From Apus apus (Eukaryota; Chordata; Aves; Apodiformes; Apodidae): 64,000 nucleotides of DNA. The translations under genes were made by a program, and so were the position numbers. Below are positions 21,396 through 38,274 of the stretch, in pieces (position 1 is the first letter of the stretch; every line of letters starts with the position of its first letter). The stretch lies in assembly GCF_020740795.1 (NCBI RefSeq), contig NC_067294.1:2666001-2730000 (forward strand), in the 5' to 3' direction. The notes under the pieces are model-generated. The model made no database searches. It saw only the letters and a program-made list of their open reading frames with translations, and had not been told where the DNA came from.

Positions 21396-24300
21396 TCCTG
21401 CGTGCCCAGCCGCGGGGCCGGGACGCCGGGCCCGTCGCTCCCGCCCACCCGGCTTCGCTGCCCGCGGAACAGGACCCGAGGCCCGGCCCGTTTCCCCATC
21501 CGTGCAGCGTTAGGCCACGGGATGACACAAGGATGCTGGAAAACTCAGTTGGGTTTTGTTTGTGGGTTTTTGTTTGGTTGTTGTTTTGTTGTTTGGTTTT
21601 TTGTTTTTTTTCTGAGGGAGGGTGGGGGTTAAAGATAGAAAAGTTACTTCAAAAAAAAAACCAAAAACACCACAAAAAAAAAAAAAAAGGTAAAAAATAA
21701 TTGCCAAAATTTAAAGTGCTGATGAGTAAACAAGCCTTTTGTCCCTGCCCTGTGCTGCTTTTTTTTTTTTTGTCTGTTTGGGGTTTTTGGTTGTTGGTTT
21801 TTTTGTTGTTGTTTTTCTTTGACTGCGTTCTCCTCAAGCCTGGCAGAAAGCAGAGATGAACTCCCCAGCTTGCTGCAGTAGATGGTAGGTGCTTCCCACC
21901 TCTCACTGGCTTCCTCTCCCAGCCTCCTGAGCTGCTTTCACCTGTAGTCACTCACTCTCAGACGCCTCGTAGCCCTTACACCCCAGAGCTGGAAAAGCTG
22001 GACTAGGAGCATTTTTTTAAAAGCCCTTCCTGTCTGAAAATTAAATAGTAGTGACTGATCTGACCAGGTAATAGAGAAATGAAATCTTTAAACCGACGAG
22101 GTGAATTTTTTTCAGCTTCTGGTTTGAGAACAGAAGGATGCTGTTCACAGGTCTCTGTGCAGACATGGCCCGTCGGGAGCGCACAGCACGGCAGAGGAGA
22201 AGAGCACTGACCAGACAGTGAAAGGAGCTCAGACCAGCTGCTGGAAGGTTGATGGCTCAGTGCAGGGTCTCCCTTGCTCTTAGGAACTGTCCACTGTGGA
22301 GGTGGGTGGCCAGAAACTCCACCAGCAGCCTGACCCCAGGCTGTCCAAACAAGTCCTCTGCTGCTGAGAGGTGAAAGCCCTGCCAGGCAGCAGCACAGCA
22401 CACACTGCTCTGCACCTCAGGCCTCCCTCTCTGCATCCCCCAAGCAAGATCAGAACCCTTTTTTCCATGATTTGGTGTGTAACTTTAAAAAAACCCCACA
22501 TATTCTAGGTTTTTCTAAAAGATCCTCCCTCCACCCCCACAACAATGCCAAATGTTTATGTCTTCTCTCCAGCTTGAAAGCATTTACCAGTTTCTGGTGT
22601 TTTATTTATATTTTGAGCTTGATAGACTAAAAAAAACACTGTGGACAGGTTGTGATCTCCCTGGACTGATGTCAGTCCCACATTAATCCAAGTTCTTGAT
22701 TTACTTCAGGTTTACAGACTTCTCACAGAGACCACAATCTAGTCCAGTGCAGATTTTTTTCCTACTTGATAGAAACAGATGCTAGACTGCTGAAGAGAAA
22801 AATAACACCACACGGGGGAGAGGGGGTCTATTTTTAATACTTTTCAGAATAGGCTTTAGAGTACTGAATACAAACTATGTAGTAATATTATTGTAGAACT
22901 GCAAGAAATTTAAGATGACCTTTAAAATGTACAAAATATTTTTATATTTTTTTCTTGATACAAAAACAAACCCTAATTTTTTACATTGGACTAAACTTTT
23001 TAAACAAGTTTATGCCTCAAAGATTGAAAATTTAAAAAAAAAAAAAAGAGAAAATCATTAGTTTGTAGAGCAGCTTTGGGTTTATTCCCTTCATTTAGGT
23101 ACTTTTGCTTAGAGTAGGGTAGATTTTTTTAATTCCAGTTTTAGTTGAGAAGACCTAAGTCTGTTGCTTTATTCCTCTCCTGTGTAAATGTAACTTCAGA
23201 AGCACCGCATGAAAGCTACATGCACCCAGCTGAAAAGTTTGAAGAGAGTAATTTTAAAGGCTGAAAGAATCATTTTAACTCTTTGAGAAGCAGCATTACC
23301 TGAACCGACTGCCAGCTGTACACTTGGTCCTGTACCTACTGCACTCAGAGGGTTAATTATAGAGCACTAGATTAATATGCAACCTGCTCATTTTTAAATT
23401 ATTTTAGCAAGCTTAGACAACAGTGCTGTTGAACAGAGGAACTCAGCAGACTCTTCCCAAAACTGACAGTCTCTTCTTACTACTTGATTTAAAAAAAACA
23501 CAAAGCTTAAAAATAACACCTGTGTCTCAGCTCATCCTTTGTCACCCTGAGACCCTCTGATGTAAGGTGCTGTAAAGTGTCAGATGACAAACTGGGCACA
23601 GTGACCTCATGACCTCACTGGGTGTGGAGGTGGCAGAACCTCATCCCCCCCTGGTGCTCTGTGGCTGGATGAAACATGGAACTGCAGCAAAGGCAGGTAT
23701 AACAAAACAAGCAGATATGTCTAAATAACAGCAGGGGAAACTGAGGGAAAGTCCTGAACAGTATTATACAGTATATCCTGACCAAGGACCAGACAGTGCT
23801 AGCGTCCCCAAACAGGCTGCCTCTCATTTCAGAATCACCAGGACTCTCACCCACTTTATTCCAAGGCTCCCATGCCCCAGAGCTGTGCTCACCTGCCATG
23901 GCTCAGCAGTGGGCCCAGCTGTACCACAGCCTCCTCCCATCATCATTCCGTCCCATTCCTGCAAAGTTTCCTTAGTGAAACCTCCTGCCCCCCTCCAGGA
24001 GCATTTCCAGAGTGGGAGCAGTTCCACCCTGGGCTCTGCTCTGTACATACAGGTTTATACCAGACCTTGCCCTGTGCTTCCAGCTGCCACACAAACTCCA
24101 AACATCCCCCTGGGATGCTGTCACACAGTCAGTTTATACTGGTGCCACTGAGAAATTTTTTCCCCAAAAACACACAAGATAAGAGACCTTTAAGCTGCCC
24201 AAGACAGAACAGTGTGTGCATGACCAACTTGTGTTCCACACCCACAGCCCATAACTAATGCCAAACCCAAGTTACTTTTAGTAATACCAAAAAAATGTCT

Positions 24301-24690
24301 TTAGAAATGCTCTATGAAGTGCTACTATTTTGTGTTAATACTCTTTTTTCATAGAAGGAAAACTTTGCCCTTCAATTCTTACTGCAACAAGATTTATTAT
24401 TATTTTTTAGTTCTTTTACAGCAATTTCAACTCTTCCTGAAATACAGATTTGAGTTCCTGAGATCAGTTTGAATGTAGAAGTCATGGAAGTACCACTTCA
24501 TTAAACCAAGTAAAACCACTGTATGTATGTAGCAGAGATAAATGTTTTGCAGCTGTACTTTCATTTGTCCAATGACTATCCATCATTTGTTGTAATTTTT
24601 TTACTTCATTGAGTTTGTATTTTTTGGCTTTTATGTTCAAAATATGTTTATAGCTTTATAAATAAAGTAACTGCCAGACTGGCTATTCAA
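21396..24690 (+). other. TCF7: TCF7 3' UTR (predicted)
   Basis: From the long-form stop to the first AATAAA on this strand (24661-24666) the sequence is AU-rich, without credible coding. It resembles a 3.3-kb 3' UTR. It contains two GU-rich tracts around an A-rich tract (21550-21820) and AT-rich blocks such as 22840-23045. The short-tail isoform would have a UTR starting at 21175. The cleavage position is an estimate; an earlier poly(A) site with a variant signal is possible. Confidence 0.65.
24661..24666 (+). terminator. TCF7: Poly(A) signal AATAAA, likely TCF7
   Basis: A canonical AATAAA follows CTTTAT. It is the only canonical signal I saw on the + strand between the TCF7 stop and the SKP1 3' end that fits the gene. 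Cleavage would fall about 10-30 bases further on. Confidence 0.6.
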
Positions 24691-26874
24691 AATAGGCCAC
24701 TGGAAGTTATAATACTATCAAACTGTCAAATAACTGTTTCTTAGAATTCAAGGATTCCTGCTTTGTTTTTTCTCCTCAGCATTTGTTCTTAGAATAATTT
24801 CCAAGAGTCTTCAATGGGTAAGACTGAAATAGTAAATCAAGACTAAGGAAAAACACAACCAAGAGGCACCTCCAAGGATTTAAAAAAAAATAAAAAATAA
24901 AAAGGTGAATCTGGATTAAGTCTGTGCCAGTACCACTGGGAAACTTCAACTAGAGAAAATCAGTTGTATGGAATCCTACCTCCCAGGACTACTGCTAATG
25001 CTGAAGTCTGTCCTAGCTGTATCCTGCTTTGAGCACCCAGACCAGCCCTCTCTGCTGCACCTCCACACTTGCATCAACAGCAAACTGGCACCACCTGGAG
25101 CACCAGCAGCAGCTCCTCTACATCACTTGACCACCAAGGGTTTTGTTTTGGCCAAGCTGCAATTAGAAACTTGCAAGTCTCCTCACAGGGTCACAGCTGT
25201 GCTTTGTGCAGGTGTGGCACAGCACGTAGGAGCAAGGTAATGAGGAAGACAAGCCAGTGTTTTTGCCTCTTCCTCATCCTGCAGCACAGGGAGGCACCAT
25301 GGGGCAGTGGTTGCCAACATGGATCCTAGTCCAGAGATGAACACCTCAGAAATTTATACAGGCTTCTACCACTGAACACAACTACAAGATAAGCTACCTT
25401 AGCAACACAGCACTCCAAGGTCAACTAGTGTATTCTGGAACACTAACTTCCCACACAGGTGGATTGATTTATTTTAAGATTCTAGGAAAAGCTGAATATT
25501 CAACTATAGCCACAGAGAGAACTGTCACCAGAAGATTCTCTAGCAGCACTTTTAAACTGAGGTGCATTGGTTGCAAAGTAGGATGCTGGAAAAGTCCTCC
25601 TGTCCAAATCCAGCACTGGAGTATTTTATGCCCATATAAAATGCACACCAGCACAGAGGCAGGCCCAGCGACCTCATTAATAAACAGATGTGAGCAACAG
25701 CTGCATCCAAAGCACAGGCTTGAATGCTGCTTCAGAGCAAGGCATGAATGCTTCCATTGAGGGCTGCATCAAAGACTACCTAAAAGCTGGTAAGCCATCA
25801 AATACATCCATCTGGATTGCTTGCTATTTAACCTCCAGCTTCATGTGAGATGTTGCCCACTGTGCCTGACCAGCTACTTGCATTAGTAATTTAACAAAAT
25901 CCTTACATGTTTTATTTAAATTAACCACTTAGTATTATTTGTACACTGAGTAGTGACAGTAAAATCTAGCTTCAAATAACTAGAACCGTTTGCAAACCAA
26001 ACTTTAAAAGCCTTTTATTAATTCAGAATTGAAACACTGATATTTAAAGTGAGATAAGTATGTTTATTAAGGTTGATTCTACTCTAAGGTTTATACAGAG
26101 AATGGAATGCAATACAAGCTAAGAGCACACCTCAAAGATCTACCACACAACCATCCCCTACTCCCTATAAGGGAACTGTAAAAAAGAAAAATATAAATCA
26201 GAAAACCAGTTACTGTTTAACTAGTTGCAAGTGGCTTTGTCCAAAGAAGTTAAGCTTGAAATTGCATTAGCTTTGTATGCAATAATTAAGTCTCTACAAG
26301 CTGAAGTATCACATAGAGGCATAAGATTTACTGTGGACACATGAAACCATGTTTTAAAGAGCTACAGCACAAGGGTTGTTTAAAATTGCCTAAAAAATAA
26401 GCCACTAATGGCATGCACAGGTCAATAGTATTAACTTTGGTAATGTCAGTCATTTTTGGTCAAATTTGGATTCCACTTTTAAGAGTAACATATAAAAACA
26501 CAACCATCCTGTGCATAAAGCAACATTCTGTTTGCTACCAGCTAGAGGCAGGTCTTCAAGACATGGTTGGAGGATTCATATTTAGCTGTCAGAAGCTTGC
26601 TTAGTTCTAGATCCCATCTCCCACTAACCTACAGGGCAAGACCAACAGGACAAGTAAGTGGTCAAAAATGTTCTCTTTTTATTTTAAATGCAGGACAAGA
26701 ACCATCTTAAAAGTTCTATAGCTTTAAGTAACACTAATATTTCCCATGGTATTTTTGTAAGAAACCCAGTAACTTTTTACTTTACTTAGTTCCCCAAGAC
26801 ACATTCTATTCTACTTTTTCTTTCTGAAGCTATCAATACCCTGTAAATACAAGTATTTTGTTCTTCTTGAGGAG
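24691..26874. other. Intergenic gap between the convergent TCF7 and SKP1
   Basis: This gap of about 2.2 kb separates the two predicted 3' ends. I recognised no exon, repeat family or RNA gene. Several TTTATT motifs (AATAAA on the - strand), for example near 26061 and 26678, mean that SKP1 transcripts could extend further into it. Confidence 0.6.
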
Positions 26875-27229
26875 AAAGTCATAGGTGGTTTTATTTACAA
26901 TGGTGTCAATCCTTAGCACTGTAACTGGACTTGAACATTTTTAAAGTGTGATGAAAATGATAACCTTAAGTGCTACTTCCCATAAAGAATCCACACCTAG
27001 TTCAGTTTTATTCATTGCAGAGTAAAGAAAAAAGACATCCAATTACACTAGTAAAAACTGAGATTTAAATTTGTACTCAAAAAAACCACTACACATGCAA
27101 AGGGAACAATATCCTGCTAACACAACTTCATTTGCTGCTGCATTTGTCTAATATTAACAATTCTGAACAGAGCAGTGCAACTAGTATTTGGAACAATCCT
27201 TACAGTGTTCGAGTGTCAGGCACAATACT
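26875..27229 (-). other. SKP1: SKP1 3' UTR with two candidate poly(A) signals
   Basis: Downstream of the SKP1 stop on the - strand, AATAAA occurs at 27007-27012 and again at 26890-26895, giving 3' UTRs of roughly 240 and 360 nt. Two tandem signals suggest alternative polyadenylation. The exact end is inferred from the signals only, and a longer UTR is possible. Confidence 0.55.
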
Positions 27230-32636
<5,407 letters not shown>

Positions 32637-35286
32637 CTACAAGAGAAGGACAGTTATTTCCAAATATCACTCAGCAAGTGTTACCAGTTTAGCTGACTCA
32701 AAGATGTACATTACCTTTACTATTTATATTGCTTCTCACCCACAGCTGATAGCCCAGTGCCACACAGAGCATGCTCATTATTTACTGCTCCAACCAAGAG
32801 GCCTACATTCATTTATCTTCAAGCTTAAGAAACAAGGGTTGGTAAAGAAAGAATTTAAGACTTTTTTTCTTCATTCTAAAGCATAAAATACACCAAAATT
32901 ATTAGTCAATAGTGCTTGTATTTTTCACAGTGCACCAGAGGTATCTTTCTCTTCACCTAATTACCAACACCACTTCTCTTCAAATCCAAACCATTGCTCC
33001 TCACTTCGACTACTCAAATGAGGTCAGAACTCCAAAGCAGCTTTCAAATTAGCATCTCAAACAGAATCACAAAACTGAAGCTGGAAGGAACCCAGGCTGG
33101 AAGGCTGGAAGACAGAGTCTACTCCAGCCTCCCCTGCTGACCAGATTACCCAGGATCAAAGGCTTTGCTGCAGAAGTGTGTGGTTTTCTGAAGCAATCAG
33201 CAGCAATGTACCACTGCAAGGAAGGCTTCCAGCACCCAGTATTGCTCTCACAAAGCAGGAAGCTAGACCAGCACTTGGTTAGCATGAGGAAAGACTAAGA
33301 TGACTAGACATTTTAGAGTCATTCAAACTGATGAGACCTGCAATAGGAACCACAGGCTTCCCAGATGTTTATTATTCTGCTAGTTACAAGCTTTCCAAGA
33401 ATGCATCTTTCCAGCTAGTTGTTAACTCAAACCCAGACAAAACACACTTGACCCAGCAGTGAGTAGGTTACAGCTTCTGCCTGGATGTTTGGGTATCACT
33501 GCACTTGAACCAACTGACCTGAAGGACACGACAAACTTAACTGCCAGGCCACAACTTTTACAGATCAGTTCTCAACAAACTAGTAGGATTTATTAATCTA
33601 ACCCCTTTACCAGTCAAAAATATTTATTAACAGCAGACCACTCCAGCAGTTTTTTGTTTTTTGTTTTTTTTTTCCTCAAGTTACCTGCTTAAAGCTTTCT
33701 GAAGCATGTATTTGTAAACACAGCCTGCAAGGCACTTTGAAGAGAAGCTCTAGGAACAGTTTCAAATTAATTTCAATTTCTTTTCAAATGTTCTCCCCCC
33801 AGAAAGCCTAAGAGCTCTGCATGCCCGCTCCTGAGAGCAGCTCTTGAACTACCAGCACTCCATCAGCTGGATCACTCTCAGCCAACTTGCATCCTCCTTT
33901 TTCTGAACACAGACTGGAGCTCCTCAGCAGAGCTGAGCCTGACAGCCCCAGCCAGTGGAAACCAGCCAGGGCACATTATGAAGCAGCTCACACCAGCCTG
34001 GAGTCCTCACTGCTTTAATTTCCATTTGGCAGAGCAAGTTGCTAGTTAATGTTTACACAGCAATGTAACTCTATATGACAGTGCTACTTCTAATTAAGAT
34101 GGGTGCTCTGGAGGGACACAGCCATGACTGTTCCAAAGACATAAATACAAATGGATTTTATTTTTTTGAGGATATGGATTAAAACACAGTTCTGAGCTGG
34201 CAGGTTGAACGATGCACTGAAAAAAAAAAACCAACAACAAAAACCAACAAAACAAACACATCTAGACATGTATTTAGGATTTAATGCATCTGGTTTTGCA
34301 GCAACTGCCTGAGAACACCCAAGAACAAACCCTGCTTCTTCCAGCAGCCTCTCCCTGCCGGTGCCTGGGATTACATAATGCTGCACTAGGGATGCTGCCT
34401 CCACATCCAGCCCTGCAGGAACCTCAGCAGCGAGACCCTCGTACCACCCAAACCCACTTTTATCAAGACCTTCAGGTTCTTGTCAACGAGTACGAATCAG
34501 CTGGAACGAAGCTAATCTACTGCCTTATCACTGATAACAGGATTTCATCCAAATGTCACTACTTTTATACCACAGAGCACAGTCTCCTGGAAGGAAAAAA
34601 AAAGCCGTTTTTAGCAACTGCAATAGAGCTCTGGAAATAGACAGGACTCGGGTAGCAACACAACTGGGTGACTAAGCAGAGAGTCCCAAGAGCTCTGTTC
34701 AACCACAGCAAAACAGGTTGGGTGCCAGTCAAAAGGCAAACCTGAACTGCAACAGCAATTTGCATCTTTAAACTAAAACACGCCGAGCTCAGTCACCTCA
34801 AGCAGCGCGACCGGGACCGTCCGTGCCTCCCGGAGCTCTCCCTGCTCCCTCCCCCGCCGCCCCTCCGTGTCACCGGTGTCGCCGCGGTTATCTCAGTCAC
34901 ACCTGAGCCCTCCTGCTGGCGCTCCCCTGGCTACCCCGGGGTGCCCCGGAGCAGCGGCCCGGGGGGCTCCCGCTGTGCCGGTGCGAGCGGCCTGGAGGGG
35001 GCGGGGCCGCTGCTTTATTTACCAGACTCCGCAGACACTCCCCAAACACACCTCCCCTCAAAAACCCGACGGGCCGCCAGCCCCGCGTTGCCCAAGAAGG
35101 CTCCAGACCCCGACCCGCCACCTCAGCGGCCCTCCCGGGGGAGCTCCCGCCGCCACGGCCGCGCTCGCCAGGCCGGGCCCCGTTCCCCACCCCCTCCCGC
35201 CGTGCGGGCCCGCCCCGAGCCCTACCGCCGCCCCCAGCGCCCGCCCCCGCCGCGCCAGGCGAGCCCCCCGGGCTCACAGGCCTCAC
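32637..35286 (-). other. SKP1: SKP1 intron 1
   Basis: This 2.65-kb intron follows the non-coding first exon. It holds a degraded CR1 3' end at 33060-33150, a T-rich tract at about 33652-33675, an A/C-rich tract at 34219-34260, and the downstream part of the SKP1 CpG island from about 34790. Confidence 0.8.
33060..33150 (-). repeat. CR1 LINE 3'-end fragment, old
   Basis: Reading forward, CAGAATCAC, GCTGGAAGGAACCCAG, ACTCCAGCCTCCCCTGCTGA and ACCCAGGATC follow the order of a reversed CR1 LINE 3' end. In less degraded copies this reads AGAATCACAGAATGG.., GGTTGGAAGGGACC, TCCAGTCCAACCCCCCTGC. It is inserted in SKP1 intron 1, antisense to the + strand, and is strongly diverged. The far boundary is uncertain and may reach about 33290. 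Confidence 0.6.
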
Positions 35287-35340
35287 CGTGAAGCGGCGGC
35301 GACCGAGCGGCTCCCACGGGCGCTGGCGGCGGCGGCGCTG
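35287..35340 (-). other. SKP1: SKP1 non-coding exon 1 (predicted)
   Basis: On the - strand a GTGAGG donor follows CGCTTCACG at 35287, about 75-80 bp downstream of a TATA box. This places a short 5' UTR exon of about 50 nt here, which would splice to the ATG-initial exon ending at 32636. The 5' limit assumes a start about 25-30 bp from the TATA box. Confidence 0.65.
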
Positions 35341-35520
35341 CGGGCCCGACTGCGGCGGCTGCTTTTATAGGGCGGGGGAAGGGCGGAAGGACCCGCCTCC
35401 CGCTGCCTCGCAACTCCCGGGCTGCCCTCCGAGAACGCCTGAGCAAACACGCCCCGAACGGCACCCAAACGGAGCGGAACGCGGCTGGCGGGTTAGAAAA
35501 AAAAAAACAACGCGCCTTTT
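35341..35520 (-). promoter_or_regulatory. SKP1: SKP1 core promoter with TATA box
   Basis: CTATAAAAG on the - strand (TATAAAA at 35363-35369 of the forward strand) sits directly next to a CCCCGCCC GC box. Both lie inside a CpG island of roughly 34790-35700. The TATA box lies at the expected distance upstream of the predicted exon 1. A strong TATA inside a CpG island fits a highly expressed housekeeping gene. Confidence 0.7.
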
Positions 35521-35691
35521 TACGTGGGGTGGAGGGAGGGAGAGCCGGGAGAAAGGCGGCAGGGGGGCGAAATGGCTGCCCCGGGGCTTTCAGGCAGCGG
35601 TGCGGGCGAATCAGGGGAAGAATGGGCGGGAACGCCTCGCGCCGGCCAACGGCCGCCGCTCCCCTCAGGGCCCGGAGCTCGCGCTGCTCGC

Positions 35692-36098
35692 GGGGTGTGC
35701 GGGGTGTGAGGGGTGTGAGGGGTGTGCGGGGTGTGCGGGGTGTGCGGGGGGTGAGGGGTGTGCGGGGTGTGAGGAGTGTGCGGGGGGTGAGGGGTGTGCG
35801 GGGTGTGAGGGGTGTGCGGGGTGTGCGGGGTGTGAGGGGTGTGCGGGGTGTGAGGGGTGTGCGGGGGGTGCGGGGTGTGAGGGGTGTGCGGGGTGTGAGG
35901 TGCGGGGTGTGAGGGGTGCGGGGGGTGAGGGGTGTGCGGGGTGTGAGGTGCGGGGGGTGCGGCGCGCGGGGTGTGAGGGGTGTGCGGGGTGTGGGGTGCG
36001 GGGGGGGTGAGGGGTGTGAGGTGCGGGGGGTGAGGTGCGGGGTGTGAGGTACGGGGTGTGAGGTGCGGGGTGTGAGGGGTGCGGGGCGGTGCGGGGCA
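35692..36098. repeat. G-rich 9-bp minisatellite upstream of SKP1
   Basis: About 400 bp consist of variants of GGGGTGTGC and GGGGTGTGA, with some shortened units (GGGGGGTGA, GGTGCGGGG). The 9-bp period makes all three forward frames look like simple repeated peptides; these are not genes. Most of the forward strand is runs of four or more G separated by short spacers, so quadruplex formation is plausible. It starts about 350 bp upstream of the predicted SKP1 start site. Confidence 0.9.
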
Positions 36099-38214
36099 GG
36101 CCCGGGCTGGCGCAGGGCTCCGGAGCGGCCCGTGGCGTCTTTGGGCCCGGCTGCCCGCCGGAGCCCCTGGAAAAGCAGGGAGAGCTGGGCAAGGCCGCTT
36201 CCTGTTCGTGCTGCTCTCTGGGCTGGCCGTGCGCACCGTCACACGCCGCCTTCCGCGGCCGCTCGGGCAGCGAGAAAACGTTTTCACGGGAAAACTGCGC
36301 GGAAAAACAAACAAACAAACAAACTGGCTGATTTCAAATTGTTACTGTCATCAAGTGGAGATGCACGAGCAGCTACAGACCAGGACGTGTCACGGTGCTA
36401 GGAATGGGTTTAGGTCTAACTGGCTGTCGCTGAACACTGAACCCGGATCGCGGCAGGAGCTGCCGGCGCGGCCCGTGGCCCGTCCAAGCATCTCCGGGCG
36501 GCAGCTGCACGTGGAGCCACCGGCCCCGCAGGGCAGCGGAGCAGGAACCACGGAAACGCTGCCAAGGCAACGTCAGCACAACACCTCACCTGAGCAGGGC
36601 ATCCCCGTGCAGGTAACATCTCCTGAAAGGGTGAGAGCACGTGCTAGATAGTGATGGGCATCAGGTTTTCAGAGAGTGGTGGAGGTTTTTGCTCAGTTAG
36701 GAAGGCAGACGGGGGTAACCCCAAGGTGTCTGGGTGCTGCCTTGTCCTGTCACACACAGAATTCGTGCCACCTCTTGGTATTAGTAACCAGAGAAGCTGT
36801 TTGTTCACCATTCATTAGGACCTCATTATAATATTTATATATACATATCCATATCTTACATATACAGATGTGTGAAGCCTCCAAACTATGCCAAATGTGA
36901 CCTGTTCATACCACTCCTGTCACACCCTCCATGCCCCGATGCTGAGAACCACATTCACTGCACTAAAAATAAAAAAACACCACTGCCTTTATTTTCCTTA
37001 AATGTTCTTTTAAAATTTCTCTTAAAATTCCTTGGTTGAGAGGATCAGATGATGGCAGGAGGTGGTCTGTAGAAAACATATCTGCAAATCTTAAATTCCA
37101 TTTCCAGATGTTGCCAAAGAGCAAGGGCTGTGAGTTGGCTGGTGATCAGTGGGCAGAAGCTCTCAGGCTGCAAATCAGGCTGAGCAGCAGGGGGGTGGGG
37201 TTTGCTCTCTGCACAAGACACCTCTGATGTCATCCAGGAGCAGCAGCTACATCCCGTCCTTAATGACGGTCTGTGTGTGAATTCTAATGCCAAGTGATGT
37301 TATTGATGAGCTTTATACTTGACAGCACTTCCTAAAGGAGAAAATTCAGTCCATGGTGTCAAATTAGAAGTCTGGGAAAGTCAAAACAACCCCACACCCC
37401 CCAGAGGTGCCCCAGATAGGCTGTAATTGCTGGAGGACACCTCCTGCTGGGCCCTCCCCAGCTGCTCCAGATGTTCGCTGTTATCTGTCCTGAAGCAGCA
37501 GCTGCTGCAGCCTCGATAGCCAAAGTCCTGCCAGCCAGTCAGAACCAGCAACACGAAAGACTCACCCTTTGCTACAGCTGCAAGCGTGAAGAGAACAGGT
37601 GGCCCAGTTTCAGTTGTTACGCACATAGGAAATCATTGCACTACAAATGTTGCCAGACCTCAGCATTGCCACCCTGAACCGTCGAAATAGTTAATTGCAC
37701 CATGTATTGGCCACAGATAAATTATCATCAAGGGCCTTTTTCCCGCCGATAGTCCAGGGGAGGATGGGAGAAGCTCAACACTAAAACAAACACCTGAAAG
37801 GATTGGAGCAGCCCCGATCAGTGCAAGCTCGGTGTGACACTTCCCAGCTCCGAGAGAGCTCTGACCTACATACGGGGCAGCCGCAGGGGAGGGGAAAGCA
37901 CCGCGGAGGCATCAAGGAGCAGCTCCCCGCACCCAGCCCTGCCTCTGATCCATACCCTTGGGCTCTCCTCCTGGCTGGTTCTCTCGAGCAAAAATCCTTG
38001 TGCCCCCCGTCCCTCCAGACACCTCCCACTCTCCACTTCTACAGATAAACTGGGTTGTTGTTGTTGGGTTTTTTTCTGCTGATAGTGATCTAGAGGCTGT
38101 GGAGGTAACACACTGAGGATTTTACAGTACCACAGCTTGGTGTGGGATTGTCAACACCTGCTGAGAACCAGGCTTGAAAGATCTCCACTTTGCTGCTTTG
38201 ACAAGGTGGGAAGC
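36099..38214. other. Intergenic DNA between SKP1 and PPP2CA, SKP1-proximal
   Basis: This region starts in the GC-rich shoulder of the SKP1 island and includes an (AAAC)n run at about 36304-36322 and an AT-rich stretch at 36825-36870. No gene or repeat family was recognised. Confidence 0.6.
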
Positions 38215-38274
38215 TTAGAATCATGGAATCATTTAGGTTGGAAAAGACCTTTTAAGATCATCCAGTCCAACCAC
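38215..38274 (-). repeat. CR1 LINE 3'-end fragment
   Basis: TAGAATCATGGAATCATTTA at 38215-38234, then GGTTGGAAAAGACC and AAGATCATCCAGTCCAACC, are the reversed 3' end of a CR1 LINE. The sequence is close to the form common in bird genomes, so this copy is younger than the one at 33060. Only the last 60 or so bases are recognisable. Confidence 0.85.

Noticed and set aside
35520-36314. Long open frames of PHTPHT-type and GVRGVR-type repeats on both strands
   Set aside because: They are read-outs of the 9-bp minisatellite, which stays open in every frame because 9 is a multiple of 3. They have no splice, promoter or family support.
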